Notes under the pieces: model-generated
What the model was told of the DNA's origin: nothing
Seen by the model: only the letters and a program-made list of their open reading frames with translations
Database searches by the model: none
In this document: in pieces, positions 8,041 through 17,349 of the stretch
Numbering within the stretch: position 1 is the stretch's first letter
Layout: each line of letters starts with the position of its first letter
Translations under genes and position numbers: made by a program
From: Novosphingobium sp.
GTDB lineage: Bacteria; Pseudomonadota; Alphaproteobacteria; Sphingomonadales; Sphingomonadaceae
Length of the DNA: 64,000 nucleotides
Direction of reading: 5' to 3'
Assembly: GCA_024236175.1 (NCBI GenBank)
Contig: JACKKY010000002.1
Coordinates: forward strand, 186,001 to 250,000

Positions 8041-9069
8041 TCAATTCTCCTCGTTGGGCTGCACCAGCCGGGCGACCGGCGATGCGACTCCGGGTGCACC
8101 GATGATACGACAAATAAGAATGCCGCGGTATATTTTGAGCGTATCGATCCGGTTGGATAATGCTTCGGGTAAGCCCGGGCCAATTCGAACCCTCACCCGG
8201 CCGTCATCATCGCGTTGCGCATTGCGATTATGAGCGCCCTCGACCTGCAGATGCTCGGTCCAGTGGTTGTAGGCATGGAGCGACCAGTAGCCCGGGAGAT
8301 TCTCCGGCATCAGCACTTCAAGCCATTGGCCGTCGGCAAGGTCGAAATAGCCCAGGAAATAGGTCGTTTCCGGTTCTGCCCGAACAGCCTCGGCAAGGTG
8401 TGGCGGAGCGGGGCCGATGGAATTCGGTCGTGCACTCGTCGCTCGGGTCCATTCCAGGAACTGTTCAATCGTCTTGACCAGGCCGTTCGCAGCGAAACCC
8501 AAGGTGCCATCGGCACTGCCCATTGTCAGGCAAAGACCGGGGGGCGGGGAAGGGCCATCCAGCATCACGCGCGCAGCAGGCTCGCCGCGTGCAAGATGAA
8601 GAACCCTGACCAGCATGACTCTCGCCTCTGGTGTGATAGCCAGCGTCCCAGGGCCGCCGGCATCCGCTGAAAGTTCGAGAGAAAACGTCCCGTCCGCGCC
8701 TGTGTTGGAGCTGTCGAAAGCGACATAGCCGACTTCGAAAATCGCCCCGGCCTCGTCGAACCGATAAAGGCCGATCCCGACCCGTTCCGAAGCGTTCAAC
8801 CGACCCGTTATTCTGTAGCGCCCCTCATGGCTCACGCCGGCGTGAAGCATCAGGTAATCCGGATTGGGCCCGCCATGCGTGGGAAGAGCGCGAGCAAATC
8901 CGTCCTGGGTCAGCAAATGGCCTAGGAACCCGCCGGCAAGCTGCGAGGTCAGGACGCGGGCGACATAGGCTTCGCCTTCCGCAGACGTTTGTTCATCGGG
9001 TGACTCTGCCGCGACCAGTTCCCTGGCGCGGGCAGTCGCCGCCGCCAATGTGTCCCAACCATTGCTCAT
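8041..9069 (-). CDS. Conserved hypothetical protein of sphingomonad catabolic clusters (DUF1214-like features)
   Basis: 342 residues with no signal peptide or membrane segment. Recognisable features are a beta-rich centre (GRLNASERVGIGLYRF), a stretch LTMGSADGTLGFAANG, and a C-terminal part (LPGYWSLHAYNHWTEHLQ) loosely like DUF1214/DUF1254-type proteins. The start ATG overlaps the stop of the sulfotransferase upstream (ATGA-type overlap), so it is translationally coupled to it and followed directly by the NTF2-like gene. I do not recognise a function. Context suggests a role with the sulfotransferase in handling a hydrophobic substrate. Confidence 0.7.
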   Translation of the reverse strand: MSNGWDTLAAATARARELVAAESPDEQTSAEGEAYVARVLTSQLAGGFLGHLLTQDGFARALPTHGGPNPDYLMLHAGVSHEGRYRITGRLNASERVGIGLYRFDEAGAIFEVGYVAFDSSNTGADGTFSLELSADAGGPGTLAITPEARVMLVRVLHLARGEPAARVMLDGPSPPPGLCLTMGSADGTLGFAANGLVKTIEQFLEWTRATSARPNSIGPAPPHLAEAVRAEPETTYFLGYFDLADGQWLEVLMPENLPGYWSLHAYNHWTEHLQVEGAHNRNAQRDDDGRVRVRIGPGLPEALSNRIDTLKIYRGILICRIIGAPGVASPVARLVQPNEEN

Positions 9070-10238
9070 GCCGATGCCGCCACGCCGTCGGCTTCGCTCG
9101 GTATGTCGAAATGGCGGCTGTAATCGGAATAAAGATCGCGCGCCTCGCGCTCGTCGATGCCGAACTGCTCGAGAGTGTATTTGTTCGCGCCCCGCTTGCC
9201 CTTGGGGTTCTCGCGTCGCCAGCCGGCAATGGATTCGCGAACGTCGTCGGGCGTATCGATGCCGATTCCGGCGTGGATTTCATCGAGGAGGACGGCGGGA
9301 TCATCGGCAAGTCGGTAATAGTCGACATGGGTTACCCTGTCCGCATCCGGGCCGGTGCAGAAGTCCATGACCCGGTCGATATGGCGCCGGATGAAGCCGA
9401 GCATCTGTCGCCCGACGCGATGGGGGTCGACAGGTCCGGCCTGGCGCGCTGTCCGCAGGGTGAAGCTCATCTTGGAAATCGATGCGAGGACCTGCACGGG
9501 ATCGCGGTGGGTCATGACGAAGCGCGCATCAGGATAAACCTGAAGAATCGAGTCCATAGCAATGACATGATTCGGATATTTGAGCGCCCAGTGCGGTCGG
9601 GGGAGCTTCCACTGGAGGAGCTGGAGCTGGCGCTTGTGGATTTCGTAGGCTGCGTTCAGATCGAGGTCCGACATCAAGAAGTCGAAGAAGTCGGGCACGT
9701 CGTAAAGGTTGAAGAAGCCTGCTGCCGCGACGCCCTGCTCCATGAACACGTGGCATTCCTGGGGCCCGTCCTCATCGATCAGGTGGAGCGCGTCGAAACC
9801 TTCGATCTTCGGCGCGATACTGGCGTTGAATTCCGCTTCGATCGCCTTGCGCATGGCAACCGACTCCGGGTCATGGCCTGGCGGCGGGTTCGGCATGACC
9901 GCTTCCCAGGTGCGGATCAGGCGAAACCGGCGGTCGCGATCGAACAGATACTGGAAATAGGTCGTTCCCGAGCGGGGCAGGCCGGTGAGGAACACCGGCT
10001 TGTCGATCTGTTCCCCGGCGATTTCGGGATGCTCCTGGATCCACTTGAGGCCCTCGATGCGGTCGGCCGCCCGGCCGACGAAGCCCTGGCGAGCCGTGGC
10101 CTTGCTTTCCTCGCTCAACTGGCCATCACGGTTGAGGGAATCGAGCAATATCTCGAGGTTGCGGCGAACGTTCGCTTCCGGATCGGCGATACCGACTTTT
10201 TCCTCTGCCTCGGCAATGATGGCGCAGGCATCCAGCAT
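9066..10238 (-). CDS. Sulfotransferase family protein (PAPS-dependent type), copy 2
   Basis: 390 residues. The phosphosulfate loop reads GLPRSGTT at residues 86-93; a THRDP motif lies near residue 252. It shares the whole architecture of the protein at 5269-6423 (N-terminal helical segment with LEILLDSL, LLQW, and a C-terminal Y/F-rich tail) but with clear divergence, so the two are old paralogues, not a recent duplication. It is the first gene of a leftward three-gene operon with the coupled unknown gene and the NTF2-like gene. It diverges from the epoxide hydrolase at 10326. Acceptor unknown. Confidence 0.87.
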   Translation of the reverse strand: MLDACAIIAEAEEKVGIADPEANVRRNLEILLDSLNRDGQLSEESKATARQGFVGRAADRIEGLKWIQEHPEIAGEQIDKPVFLTGLPRSGTTYFQYLFDRDRRFRLIRTWEAVMPNPPPGHDPESVAMRKAIEAEFNASIAPKIEGFDALHLIDEDGPQECHVFMEQGVAAAGFFNLYDVPDFFDFLMSDLDLNAAYEIHKRQLQLLQWKLPRPHWALKYPNHVIAMDSILQVYPDARFVMTHRDPVQVLASISKMSFTLRTARQAGPVDPHRVGRQMLGFIRRHIDRVMDFCTGPDADRVTHVDYYRLADDPAVLLDEIHAGIGIDTPDDVRESIAGWRRENPKGKRGANKYTLEQFGIDEREARDLYSDYSRHFDIPSEADGVAASA

Positions 10239-10325
10239 GGTGTTCTCCCGAGATTTTGCGGAATCTTTGCCATTGGTATTGCCCAGAATCGCGCTATCTC
10301 AAACCCCTCGACAGGGAGAGAGACA

Positions 10326-11483
10326 ATCATCGAGCCATTTGCCATCGATATCCCCGGGGCGATGCTGGAAGACCTGAAAGCTCGGCTTTCGGCCACCCGC
10401 TGGACCGACGATTTCGCCAACGACGGGTGGGAATACGGCACCAATGCGTCCTATCTCAAGCGACTCGCAGAATACTGGCTGGAGGAATACGACTGGCGCG
10501 CGCGCGAAAGGCTAATGAACCGCTTTTCTCATTTCCGCACCGAGATCGATGAAATTCCGATCCATTTCATCCACGAGCGCGGGAAGGGGCCGGAGCCCCT
10601 GCCGATCATTCTGAACCATGGCTGGCCCTGGACATTCTGGGACTTTTCCAAGGTCATCGGCCCGCTTGCCGATCCCGCTTCCCACGGGGGAGACCCGGCC
10701 GACGCGTTCGATGTGATCGTCCCTTCGCTTCCGGGCTATGCGTTCTCGACTCCCTTGCGGCGAACGGGGATCAATTTCTGGAACACCGCCGATTTGTGGG
10801 TCCGCCTCATGGACAGGCTCGGCTACGAGCGCTTTGCGTCGCAGGGCGGGGACTGGGGATCTTTCATTACCGCACAACTCGGACACAAGTATGCCGAGCG
10901 GATGATCGGAGTGCATCTCACCACCAGTGTTCCACTCGATTTCATGACTGGCGGCGCCCCCGATCCGGGCGACTACACGCCTCAGGAACAGTCAAAGCTG
11001 GCCCGCATGGCCGAGATCAATGCCGAAGGTACCGGCTATTTCATGCTCCAGAAAACCAAGCCGCAAACGCCGGCGGTCGCGCTGAACGATTCTCCTGCGG
11101 GCCTGCTTGCCTGGATCACCGAGAAACGCATGGGCTGGAGCGATTGCGGCGGCGATGTCGAGCAGCGGTTCACCAGGGATGAGCTGATCGACACGGTGAT
11201 GCTTTACTGGGTGACCCAGAGCTATCACACCTCGGCGCGCTACTACTATGAAGCGGCGCACAATCCGTGGAAGCCGCTGCATGACAGACCGCGGGTGGTA
11301 GATGCGCCGACGGCACTGGCGATCTTTCCCGCCGAGCTGGCCCATCCGGCTCGCGCCTGGGCCGAGCGCTATTACAATCTCCAGCAATGGACGGAGATGA
11401 AGGCCGGCGGCCATTTTGCACCGATGGAGGAACCCGAAGCGCTGGTCGAGGATATCCGGCGCTTCTTCCGCAGCCGGCGCTAG
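10326..11483 (+). CDS. Epoxide hydrolase, alpha/beta-hydrolase fold (EHN type), apparent ATC start
   Basis: 385 residues if counted from ATC at 10326; the first ATG (10362) would give 373 and cut off the conserved start of the EHN domain (IEPFAIDIPGAML). AGGGAGAG lies at 10313-10320, 5 bases before the ATC at 10326, exactly where a ribosome-binding site should be. No ATG, GTG or TTG lies in frame between it and 10362. Catalytic features are HGWP, the nucleophile Asp in GGDWG, and the C-terminal GGHFAPME with the base His. Such enzymes open epoxides to diols, a fitting step after P450 epoxidation (P450 gene directly downstream, convergent). A second EHN hydrolase is at 56676. Confidence 0.87.
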   Translation: MIEPFAIDIPGAMLEDLKARLSATRWTDDFANDGWEYGTNASYLKRLAEYWLEEYDWRARERLMNRFSHFRTEIDEIPIHFIHERGKGPEPLPIILNHGWPWTFWDFSKVIGPLADPASHGGDPADAFDVIVPSLPGYAFSTPLRRTGINFWNTADLWVRLMDRLGYERFASQGGDWGSFITAQLGHKYAERMIGVHLTTSVPLDFMTGGAPDPGDYTPQEQSKLARMAEINAEGTGYFMLQKTKPQTPAVALNDSPAGLLAWITEKRMGWSDCGGDVEQRFTRDELIDTVMLYWVTQSYHTSARYYYEAAHNPWKPLHDRPRVVDAPTALAIFPAELAHPARAWAERYYNLQQWTEMKAGGHFAPMEEPEALVEDIRRFFRSRR

Positions 11484-11484
11484 C

Positions 11485-12738
11485 TCAGCTGTCCCAGACG
11501 ATGTGCACGGCACGGGGGCCGATTACCGGTCCGCAGCGGTATCGTACCGGCTTGTCCGGATCGAGGCGGAACGTCGGCAGCCGGGCGAGCATTTCCTCGT
11601 ACAGCGTCTGCAGTTCGATTCTCGCGAGGTGAGACCCGAGGCAGCGGTGGGGACCGCTGGCGAAGGTCACGTGTGCCTTGTTCTCCCGGTGCAGGTCGAA
11701 CCTGCCGGGATCGGGGAATTCTTCCGGATCGACGTTGGCAGCCGGGTTGTAGAGCAGGACACGTTCGCCCGCCTTGATGTCGGCGCCGGCGAAGGTCATG
11801 TCGCTGGCAGCCCGCCGGTTGGACATGACGAAGCTGTATCGACGCAGCAATTCCTCGGTTGCCTCCGGAATCAGCGAGGGATTTGCACGCAGTTCATCCT
11901 GCAACTCCGGGTTCGCTGCGAAATGGCGCACCGCATAACCCATGGCATTCATCACCGTGTCGAGCCCGGCAATGAACAGCAGGATGCAGTAGTTCTGCAT
12001 GTCCTCCAGCGTCAAAGCCCGCCCATCGACGGTCGTCTGCCACAGCCGGCTGATGAGATCGCCGGTGGGATTGTCGCGCCGGTCGAGCAGCGTGTCTTCC
12101 ATCACCTTGGCCATATCCCGCAGCTTGCGCTGCTGGTCTGCAACTTCGCCGAAATCTTCGGAAAGGTGATCGCTCACGATCTTGCGGAATTCGTCCTGCC
12201 GGTCGAGCGGAAGGCCGAACATTTCAAGGAACACCTGGACCGGCATCGGCTCGCCGATGGCCGACATGAATTCACAGCGCCCCTGATCCTTGACCTTTTC
12301 GATCAGATCGATGGCGAGTTCGCGGATGCTGTCCTGCATCGCCATCATCGCCTTCGGCGCGAAGACGAGGTTGAGTGGCTTGCGGAACTTCGTGTGGACC
12401 GGCGGATCCAGCAGGATCGGGACCGGTTGGTAGATCTGCTCGTCGGGAGGCAACGCGGCAAGCATGGCCTCCATTTCTTCAGGCGTGAACGGTTCGCTTG
12501 AGAAATGCTCCCAGTCCCGGCCGGCGGACGTCACCAGGCGGAACCGCGTGACCATCCAGTGACCGCCGTTGTGCGGCGTCCAGAAGATCGGCGGTGCATT
12601 GGCGGCGATATCTACCAGGCGCGCCGGCGCATCATTGTTGAGCGCCTCGTCGCGATACATGTCGAATTCGTAGACCAGCGCATCGGGGACGTGCGTTGGT
12701 TGCGGAGCGAGTCTGGATTGAATCAGCGTTTCGGACAT
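11485..12738 (-). CDS. Cytochrome P450 (bacterial class I type)
   Basis: 417 residues, the normal length for soluble bacterial P450s. The I-helix motif AGLDT carries the oxygen-activating acid/threonine pair, EELLRR holds the K-helix E-x-x-R, and the heme loop FASGPHRCLG places the thiolate ligand at Cys366. No ferredoxin or ferredoxin reductase gene is adjacent, so electrons must come from elsewhere. It is read leftward behind the SDR and Rieske genes (12780-14789), and 1 base separates its stop from the epoxide hydrolase stop. A likely role is hydroxylation or epoxidation of a hydrophobic substrate. Confidence 0.95.
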   Translation of the reverse strand: MSETLIQSRLAPQPTHVPDALVYEFDMYRDEALNNDAPARLVDIAANAPPIFWTPHNGGHWMVTRFRLVTSAGRDWEHFSSEPFTPEEMEAMLAALPPDEQIYQPVPILLDPPVHTKFRKPLNLVFAPKAMMAMQDSIRELAIDLIEKVKDQGRCEFMSAIGEPMPVQVFLEMFGLPLDRQDEFRKIVSDHLSEDFGEVADQQRKLRDMAKVMEDTLLDRRDNPTGDLISRLWQTTVDGRALTLEDMQNYCILLFIAGLDTVMNAMGYAVRHFAANPELQDELRANPSLIPEATEELLRRYSFVMSNRRAASDMTFAGADIKAGERVLLYNPAANVDPEEFPDPGRFDLHRENKAHVTFASGPHRCLGSHLARIELQTLYEEMLARLPTFRLDPDKPVRYRCGPVIGPRAVHIVWDS

Positions 12739-12779
12739 CAGCGGCTCTCCCTCCGGCTTATTATGCCGGTTTTCCCTGG

Positions 12780-13592
12780 CTAGAGCAGCGAACCTCCATC
12801 GATCGGATAGACCTGTCCGGTGATAAAGCTGGCGCGCCCGGAAGCCAGAAAGGCCACCATACCCGAAAGCTCTTCCGGTGTCGCGAAAGGTTTGCCGACG
12901 AAAGTCCGGCGCTGCCTGAGTTCCTTGTCCGCTTCCGTCACGCTGTCGCCCAGCTTCGAGAAGATGCCGCTTTCCGGATTGAACCGGCTACCTTTGCTGA
13001 ATGCGGCGGGGTCGGTGGCGAATGTCGCGTAGGGAGCGATCGCATTCACCCTGATGTTGTGCTGCGCGACTTCCTTGGCGAGCACGATGGTGAAACTGTG
13101 AACCGCACCTTTCATGGCCGAATAGACGGGCAGCATGTAATCGCCGACAAGGCCGGCGGTCGAACCGATATTTACGATGCTGCCGCTTTTCCTTTCGACC
13201 ATGCCCTTCAGCACGGCGTGGGTCATCCGCAGGACCGTGCCGAAATTGATATCGATGTCGCCGGACCATTTCTCGGGATCGGAATCGACAAAGAACCCCT
13301 GATCGACATTCCCGCCGACATTGTTGATCAGGATGTCCACTGGTCCCAGTTTCTCGGCTTCCGCGAGGATTTTCGCAGGGGCGCCGTGATCAAGGAGGTC
13401 GGCCCGCACGAAGACCGCGTCCGTCGCGCCCCTCTCCTTTGCCGCTTCCACCAGCCTTGCGCCTGCTTCTTCGTCGCGTCCCGAAGCAACCAGGCGAACG
13501 CCTTCGCTAGCCAGTTCGAGTGCGATGCCGCGCCCGATATTCGCCGTCGCACCAGTTACGATCGCGACCTTGCCGCTCAATCCAAGGTCCAA
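12780..13592 (-). CDS. Short-chain dehydrogenase/reductase
   Basis: 270 residues of the classical SDR type. TGATANIG at residues 13-20 is the nucleotide site; the catalytic Ser144, Tyr157 and Lys161 are in place (YSAMK); the C-terminus ITGQVYPIDGGSLL matches the classical group. It probably oxidises an alcohol or dihydrodiol or reduces a ketone with NAD(P). The gene lies 18 bases after the Rieske oxygenase gene and 41 bases before the P450 gene, all leftward. This suggests an oxygenase-dehydrogenase-P450 operon in which the SDR could rearomatise a cis-dihydrodiol or oxidise a side-chain hydroxyl. Confidence 0.9.
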   Translation of the reverse strand: MDLGLSGKVAIVTGATANIGRGIALELASEGVRLVASGRDEEAGARLVEAAKERGATDAVFVRADLLDHGAPAKILAEAEKLGPVDILINNVGGNVDQGFFVDSDPEKWSGDIDINFGTVLRMTHAVLKGMVERKSGSIVNIGSTAGLVGDYMLPVYSAMKGAVHSFTIVLAKEVAQHNIRVNAIAPYATFATDPAAFSKGSRFNPESGIFSKLGDSVTEADKELRQRRTFVGKPFATPEELSGMVAFLASGRASFITGQVYPIDGGSLL

Positions 13593-13610
13593 TTTGTCTC
13601 TCCCGTCGCG

Positions 13611-14789
13611 TTAGATTCCGGTCTCTTCCTTATAGGCCTCGACGGTTTCTTCAACGACCTTGATGAGGTGACGGCACAGAACCTCCTTTTCCATAAAATG
13701 GATATGCTCAAGGGCGCCGCTCGAAAGGCCGCGCTGGCCCGCTTCGATGACATTGACGTCCTCGCTGTGGATGTCCCGGGTCGTAGCCATCCCGAATTCG
13801 CGAGCGTAGCGCACGCTGGCGGTCTCGTCTTCGCCTTTCCAGTAAAGCCGGATCACGCCGCGCGACTTCTCTGCGCTGATCGGCATCACGTAGTGGAGGA
13901 AGTTGTTGCCCGGATTGCAGAGCATGAAGAAGTTCGGGAACAGCGCCATGTAGTCGCGCGCGTGCGGCAACTCCATCAGCCCATCCTGCGTAAGGCGCGG
14001 CACTGCGCGCGTGAAAGCGAGGAGCGTCGAAGGCGTGAAATCACCGTCGGGGTTGGTCCAGATGGTCTGCGTACGGTGCTTGCCAACGAGGCTGAAGCTG
14101 CTGGGATAGCCGAACGGGTTGTCCCCACCGATGCCCGATTGGGCAGACCGCGGATGGATGAAACGCAGGTGATAGTTTTCCTGAAAATTGTCGTAGGTCA
14201 GCTTCCAGTTCGCGTCGATCTCATAGACGTATTCGTGATACGTGGTGGCCTGACCGACAGCGACCTGTTCAAGCATGTCCGTCATCGGTCCCAGATATTC
14301 CCGCAGCGACTGTTGTGGTTCGAAACAGATGAAGATCAGGCCGCCGCAAACGTCGACGGCGACCTGCCGCAAGGCACAGTCATCCTTTTCGACATAGAAT
14401 CGCTCGAAATCGGGAGCGGAAAGCAGGGCGCCGTCCGTCCCGAAAGTCCACATGTGATAGGGGCAGCTGAACGTTGATTTCTTGCCGCAAGGTTCGCTCG
14501 TAAGCTGCGTTCCGCGATGGGTACAGGCGTTGTGCAGCGCGCGAATCTCTCCATCCTTGCCGCGGACGATCAGCAGGGAAGCATTCGCGAACTCGATTTC
14601 GCGGCGGACGAAACTGCCAGCTTCCGGCAGCTCGCAGACGTGGCCGATATTGAGCCAGCTCCGCATCCACACGGCCTTGCGCTCCAGCTCGTACCATTCG
14701 GGATCGTAGTAATATCGCGCAGGGATCGGCTCCGTGCCGAGCGCCTCGGGCTCGTCGGTAACCTCGATCGTTCCGGAATGAATATTCAT
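13611..14789 (-). CDS. Rieske [2Fe-2S] ring-hydroxylating oxygenase alpha subunit
   Basis: 392 residues. The Rieske cluster ligands are Cys89/His91 (CTHRG) and Cys109/His112 (CPYH). The mononuclear iron site follows in DNFQENYHLRFIH, with His207 and His212 as ligands and a bridging Asp in the same family position. The length and single-subunit context (no beta subunit, ferredoxin or reductase nearby) resemble alpha-only oxygenases of the choline-monooxygenase/carnitine or steroid-KshA-like groups. It is the first gene of a leftward operon with an SDR and a P450. The substrate is not assignable; hydroxylation or demethylation of a large hydrophobic molecule is plausible. Confidence 0.92.
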   Translation of the reverse strand: MNIHSGTIEVTDEPEALGTEPIPARYYYDPEWYELERKAVWMRSWLNIGHVCELPEAGSFVRREIEFANASLLIVRGKDGEIRALHNACTHRGTQLTSEPCGKKSTFSCPYHMWTFGTDGALLSAPDFERFYVEKDDCALRQVAVDVCGGLIFICFEPQQSLREYLGPMTDMLEQVAVGQATTYHEYVYEIDANWKLTYDNFQENYHLRFIHPRSAQSGIGGDNPFGYPSSFSLVGKHRTQTIWTNPDGDFTPSTLLAFTRAVPRLTQDGLMELPHARDYMALFPNFFMLCNPGNNFLHYVMPISAEKSRGVIRLYWKGEDETASVRYAREFGMATTRDIHSEDVNVIEAGQRGLSSGALEHIHFMEKEVLCRHLIKVVEETVEAYKEETGI

Positions 14790-14912
14790 CGCCCTCTCGT
14801 CTCCGATCTGTCGAGCAGGAACTACTAAACCACCGGGGAAAGATTTACAACACCGATGTCGGAAAAGTGGCTCCGGCTTTGCGGCCTTGGCCTACCGAAA
14901 CGCTCACGAGAT

Positions 14913-15284
14913 TCAGCTGTTGTTGCGTGTGGCGAGAATGCAGCGCATTCGGCCGTCGCTGCCGTCGTCCTCGACGTTTCGCAGGAAACCCCCATTCATT
15001 CGATGGAAGCGCTTTCCCTTGTGCGGGCCGCTGGTCATGACGAGAAAATCGCCGGTAAGCAGGTAGCTCCCGATCCTGCCATTCGCACGATAGCTCGAGG
15101 CGCTGATCACGGTGAAATCGGCATCGGGCACATGCCGGCCTGCCGGTCCCGTCGCATCGCCCGGCAGCTCGCAGATGTAACGACCTATCTCGAGCGTTCC
15201 GAGTTCACCTCCGGGCACGGCGACAGCTGGTGCAGCGATCGAGACTGTGATGCCAAGAATGCTGGCGAAGGCTGCTGGTTTCAT
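14913..15284 (-). CDS. Exported conserved hypothetical protein
   Basis: 123 residues from an ATG at 15284. The first 22 residues form a signal peptide (MKPAAFASILGITVSIAAP, cleavage near AVA). The mature part is a small globular domain with two cysteines, one in RYICELPGD and one in GRMRCIL, which could form a disulfide in the periplasm. It is divergent from efp, with the two starts about 100 bases apart. An open frame reaches further upstream but overlaps the efp start and has no signal features, so the shorter form is preferred. Function unknown. Confidence 0.7.
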   Translation of the reverse strand: MKPAAFASILGITVSIAAPAVAVPGGELGTLEIGRYICELPGDATGPAGRHVPDADFTVISASSYRANGRIGSYLLTGDFLVMTSGPHKGKRFHRMNGGFLRNVEDDGSDGRMRCILATRNNS

Positions 15285-15387
15285 GCCGGGCGGGCTACCA
15301 CCGGCGTCATGCGATTGCCAGAGCCGCCTGCACCGTCTATGGGCGCGCCGTTCCCGAATTTCGCTCTTTCCCATCAGAGGCAGACCC

Positions 15388-15951
15388 ATGAAGATCAGCG
15401 GCGTGGACATTCGTCCCGGCAATATCCTGGAATATGAAGGCGGCATCTGGAAGGTTGCCAAGACGCAACACACCCAGCCGGGCAAGGGCGGCGCCTACAT
15501 GCAGGTCGAGATGAAGAACCTGATGGATGGCCGGAAGACCAATGTCCGTTTCCGCAGCGCCGACACCGTTGAAAAGGTGCGGCTCGACACCAAGGATTTC
15601 CAGTACCTGTATGCCGACGGCGACATGCTGGTGTTCATGGACACCGATACTTTCGAACAGATCAATCTGGAAACCGATCTGATCGGCGATGCCGCAGCTT
15701 TCCTGCAGGACGGCATGACCGTGATGCTGGAGATGTATGACGAGAAGCCGATCAGCGTGCAGTTGCCCGAACAGGTGGAGGCGGACATCGTCGAAGCGGA
15801 CGCGGTTGTGAAGGGGCAGACCGCTTCTTCGAGCTACAAGCCGGCCGTGCTAGACAATGGCGTGCGCGTGATGGTTCCGCCGCATATCGAGAGTGGCACG
15901 CGGATCGTGGTGGACGTCTATGAACGGACATATGTCCGCAAGGCGGACTGA
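15388..15951 (+). CDS. efp: Translation elongation factor P
   Basis: 187 residues, the canonical EF-P length, starting at MKISGVDIRPGNILEYEGG. The KOW-like N-terminal domain carries the loop PGKGGA with Lys33 at its tip, the residue that is lysylated in many bacteria; the C-terminal OB domains end in VDVYERTYVRKAD. EF-P binds between the P and E sites and relieves ribosome stalling at polyproline stretches. It is followed 22 bases later by an inositol-monophosphatase gene. No EF-P modification gene (epmA/epmB or earP) is visible in this window. Confidence 0.97.
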   Translation: MKISGVDIRPGNILEYEGGIWKVAKTQHTQPGKGGAYMQVEMKNLMDGRKTNVRFRSADTVEKVRLDTKDFQYLYADGDMLVFMDTDTFEQINLETDLIGDAAAFLQDGMTVMLEMYDEKPISVQLPEQVEADIVEADAVVKGQTASSSYKPAVLDNGVRVMVPPHIESGTRIVVDVYERTYVRKAD

Positions 15952-15972
15952 GGCGGTCACGGCTGAATTCTC

Positions 15973-16791
15973 ATGACAATCACAGGTCTGATCCGCGTTA
16001 TGGAACGCGCCGCCCGCAAAGCCGGGCAACGCCTGCGCCGCGATTTCGGCGAAGTCGAGCATCTGCAGGTTTCACGCAAGGGGCCGGCCGACTTCGTCTC
16101 AAAGGCGGATCGGGCGGCGGAACGCACTCTCTACGACGAGCTGCTGGCAGTGCGGCCCGACTGGGGCTTCCTTTTGGAAGAGGCAGGGGAGATTGCCGGT
16201 GACCCGACACAGCCGCGCTGGGTGATCGATCCGCTCGACGGGACTTCGAACTTCCTGCACGGCCTTCCGCATTTTGCGATCTCTATCGCCGTCCAGGAGC
16301 CGCGTCTTGACGGCAAGGGCTGGGGCGAAGTCATTGCCGGGCTCGTCTACCAGCCGATAACCGACGAAAGTTTCTGGGCCGAGAAGAACCGGGGGGCATG
16401 GCTTCACGATCGTCGCCTGAGGGTTTCGGCCCGGCGTCACCTCGACGAGAGCCTCATCGCCACCGGCATTCCCTTCGCGGGGGCCGGTAATCCCGCCGAA
16501 TGGATGGCCATCTACGGGTCACTGGCGCCGCAAGTAGCAGGTATTCGCCGGTTCGGCTCGGCAGCGCTCGATCTCGCCTGGGTCGCCGCAGGCCGCTACG
16601 AGGGTTTCTGGGAATCGGGGCTCAAGCCCTGGGACACGGCAGCGGGATGTCTTCTTGTTCGCGAGGCGGGTGGTTTCGTGACCGACTGGCAAGGTCGTTC
16701 CCAGCCGATATGCGACGCGCAGGTCCTTGCCGGCAACGATGCGGTTCACTCCCGAATGCACAAGATGATAACGGTTGCCCTGAAAAGCTGA
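15973..16791 (+). CDS. suhB: Inositol monophosphatase family protein (SuhB-like)
   Basis: 272 residues. Metal-site motifs of the family are present: LLEEAG (Glu70), DPLDGTSNF (Asp86, Asp89) and the C-terminal WDTAAGCLLVREAGG. The enzyme dephosphorylates myo-inositol-1-phosphate or related sugar phosphates with Mg2+ and is Li+-sensitive in the family. SuhB also works in ribosomal RNA antitermination in gammaproteobacteria; whether that applies here is open. It sits directly after efp and is likely co-transcribed. Confidence 0.92.
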   Translation: MTITGLIRVMERAARKAGQRLRRDFGEVEHLQVSRKGPADFVSKADRAAERTLYDELLAVRPDWGFLLEEAGEIAGDPTQPRWVIDPLDGTSNFLHGLPHFAISIAVQEPRLDGKGWGEVIAGLVYQPITDESFWAEKNRGAWLHDRRLRVSARRHLDESLIATGIPFAGAGNPAEWMAIYGSLAPQVAGIRRFGSAALDLAWVAAGRYEGFWESGLKPWDTAAGCLLVREAGGFVTDWQGRSQPICDAQVLAGNDAVHSRMHKMITVALKS

Positions 16792-16872
16792 ATTCGGGTT
16801 AACCAAAGGGGGAAGGCCCGCCTTAACCAGATTCATAGGATCAATACGCGCAGTCACGCGTTGTAGGATCCA

Positions 16873-17205
16873 ATGAAGCACACAGCCTCCACAATGGGAA
16901 TTGGTGTCGCCGTCCTGTGCATTGGTGGTGCGGTTCCGAGCCAGGTTTCCGCAGCGGATACGGCGCCGTGGTCGGAAACCGGCATTGTCCAATACGAAGC
17001 TGTGAACCTTGTAGGGACGGCGAGTTTCGACCTCGGCAGGCGTTCCTCCGCGGCCTCCTTCCCGGCACCCGAGAACGGCCAGAGGAATGTCGCGCTGCAC
17101 CATGATCCGTCGATCGATGCCGCAGGTATGGATCCGGAACAATTCGACAGGCGGGAAGTCCTGGGCCCGTCCTGGTCCTACCAGCCGTCGGAAGGTGCTC
17201 CCTAG
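16873..17205 (+). CDS. Small exported hypothetical protein
   Basis: 110 residues starting at MKHTASTMGIG. A signal peptide with a hydrophobic core to about residue 20 is followed by a probable cleavage at VSA-AD (27/28). The mature part is low in structure-forming signals, contains no cysteine and ends in a proline- and serine-rich tail. I do not recognise the family. An AGGA sequence precedes the ATG. It lies between the suhB-like gene and tRNA-Leu and may be lineage-specific. Confidence 0.5.
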   Translation: MKHTASTMGIGVAVLCIGGAVPSQVSAADTAPWSETGIVQYEAVNLVGTASFDLGRRSSAASFPAPENGQRNVALHHDPSIDAAGMDPEQFDRREVLGPSWSYQPSEGAP

Positions 17206-17349
17206 CTTGCCATTGCCGCGCTTGGCGCCGGCAAGAAGGGACGGCCGGGCCTCGTGCATCTCGCCATCGACTGGAATTTCTGAAAGATCGCCCCGCGAAC
17301 AGTGCGCTTGAACCGTTAGCGCCGGATCGCTAAGTCACGCCCGCTCAGG

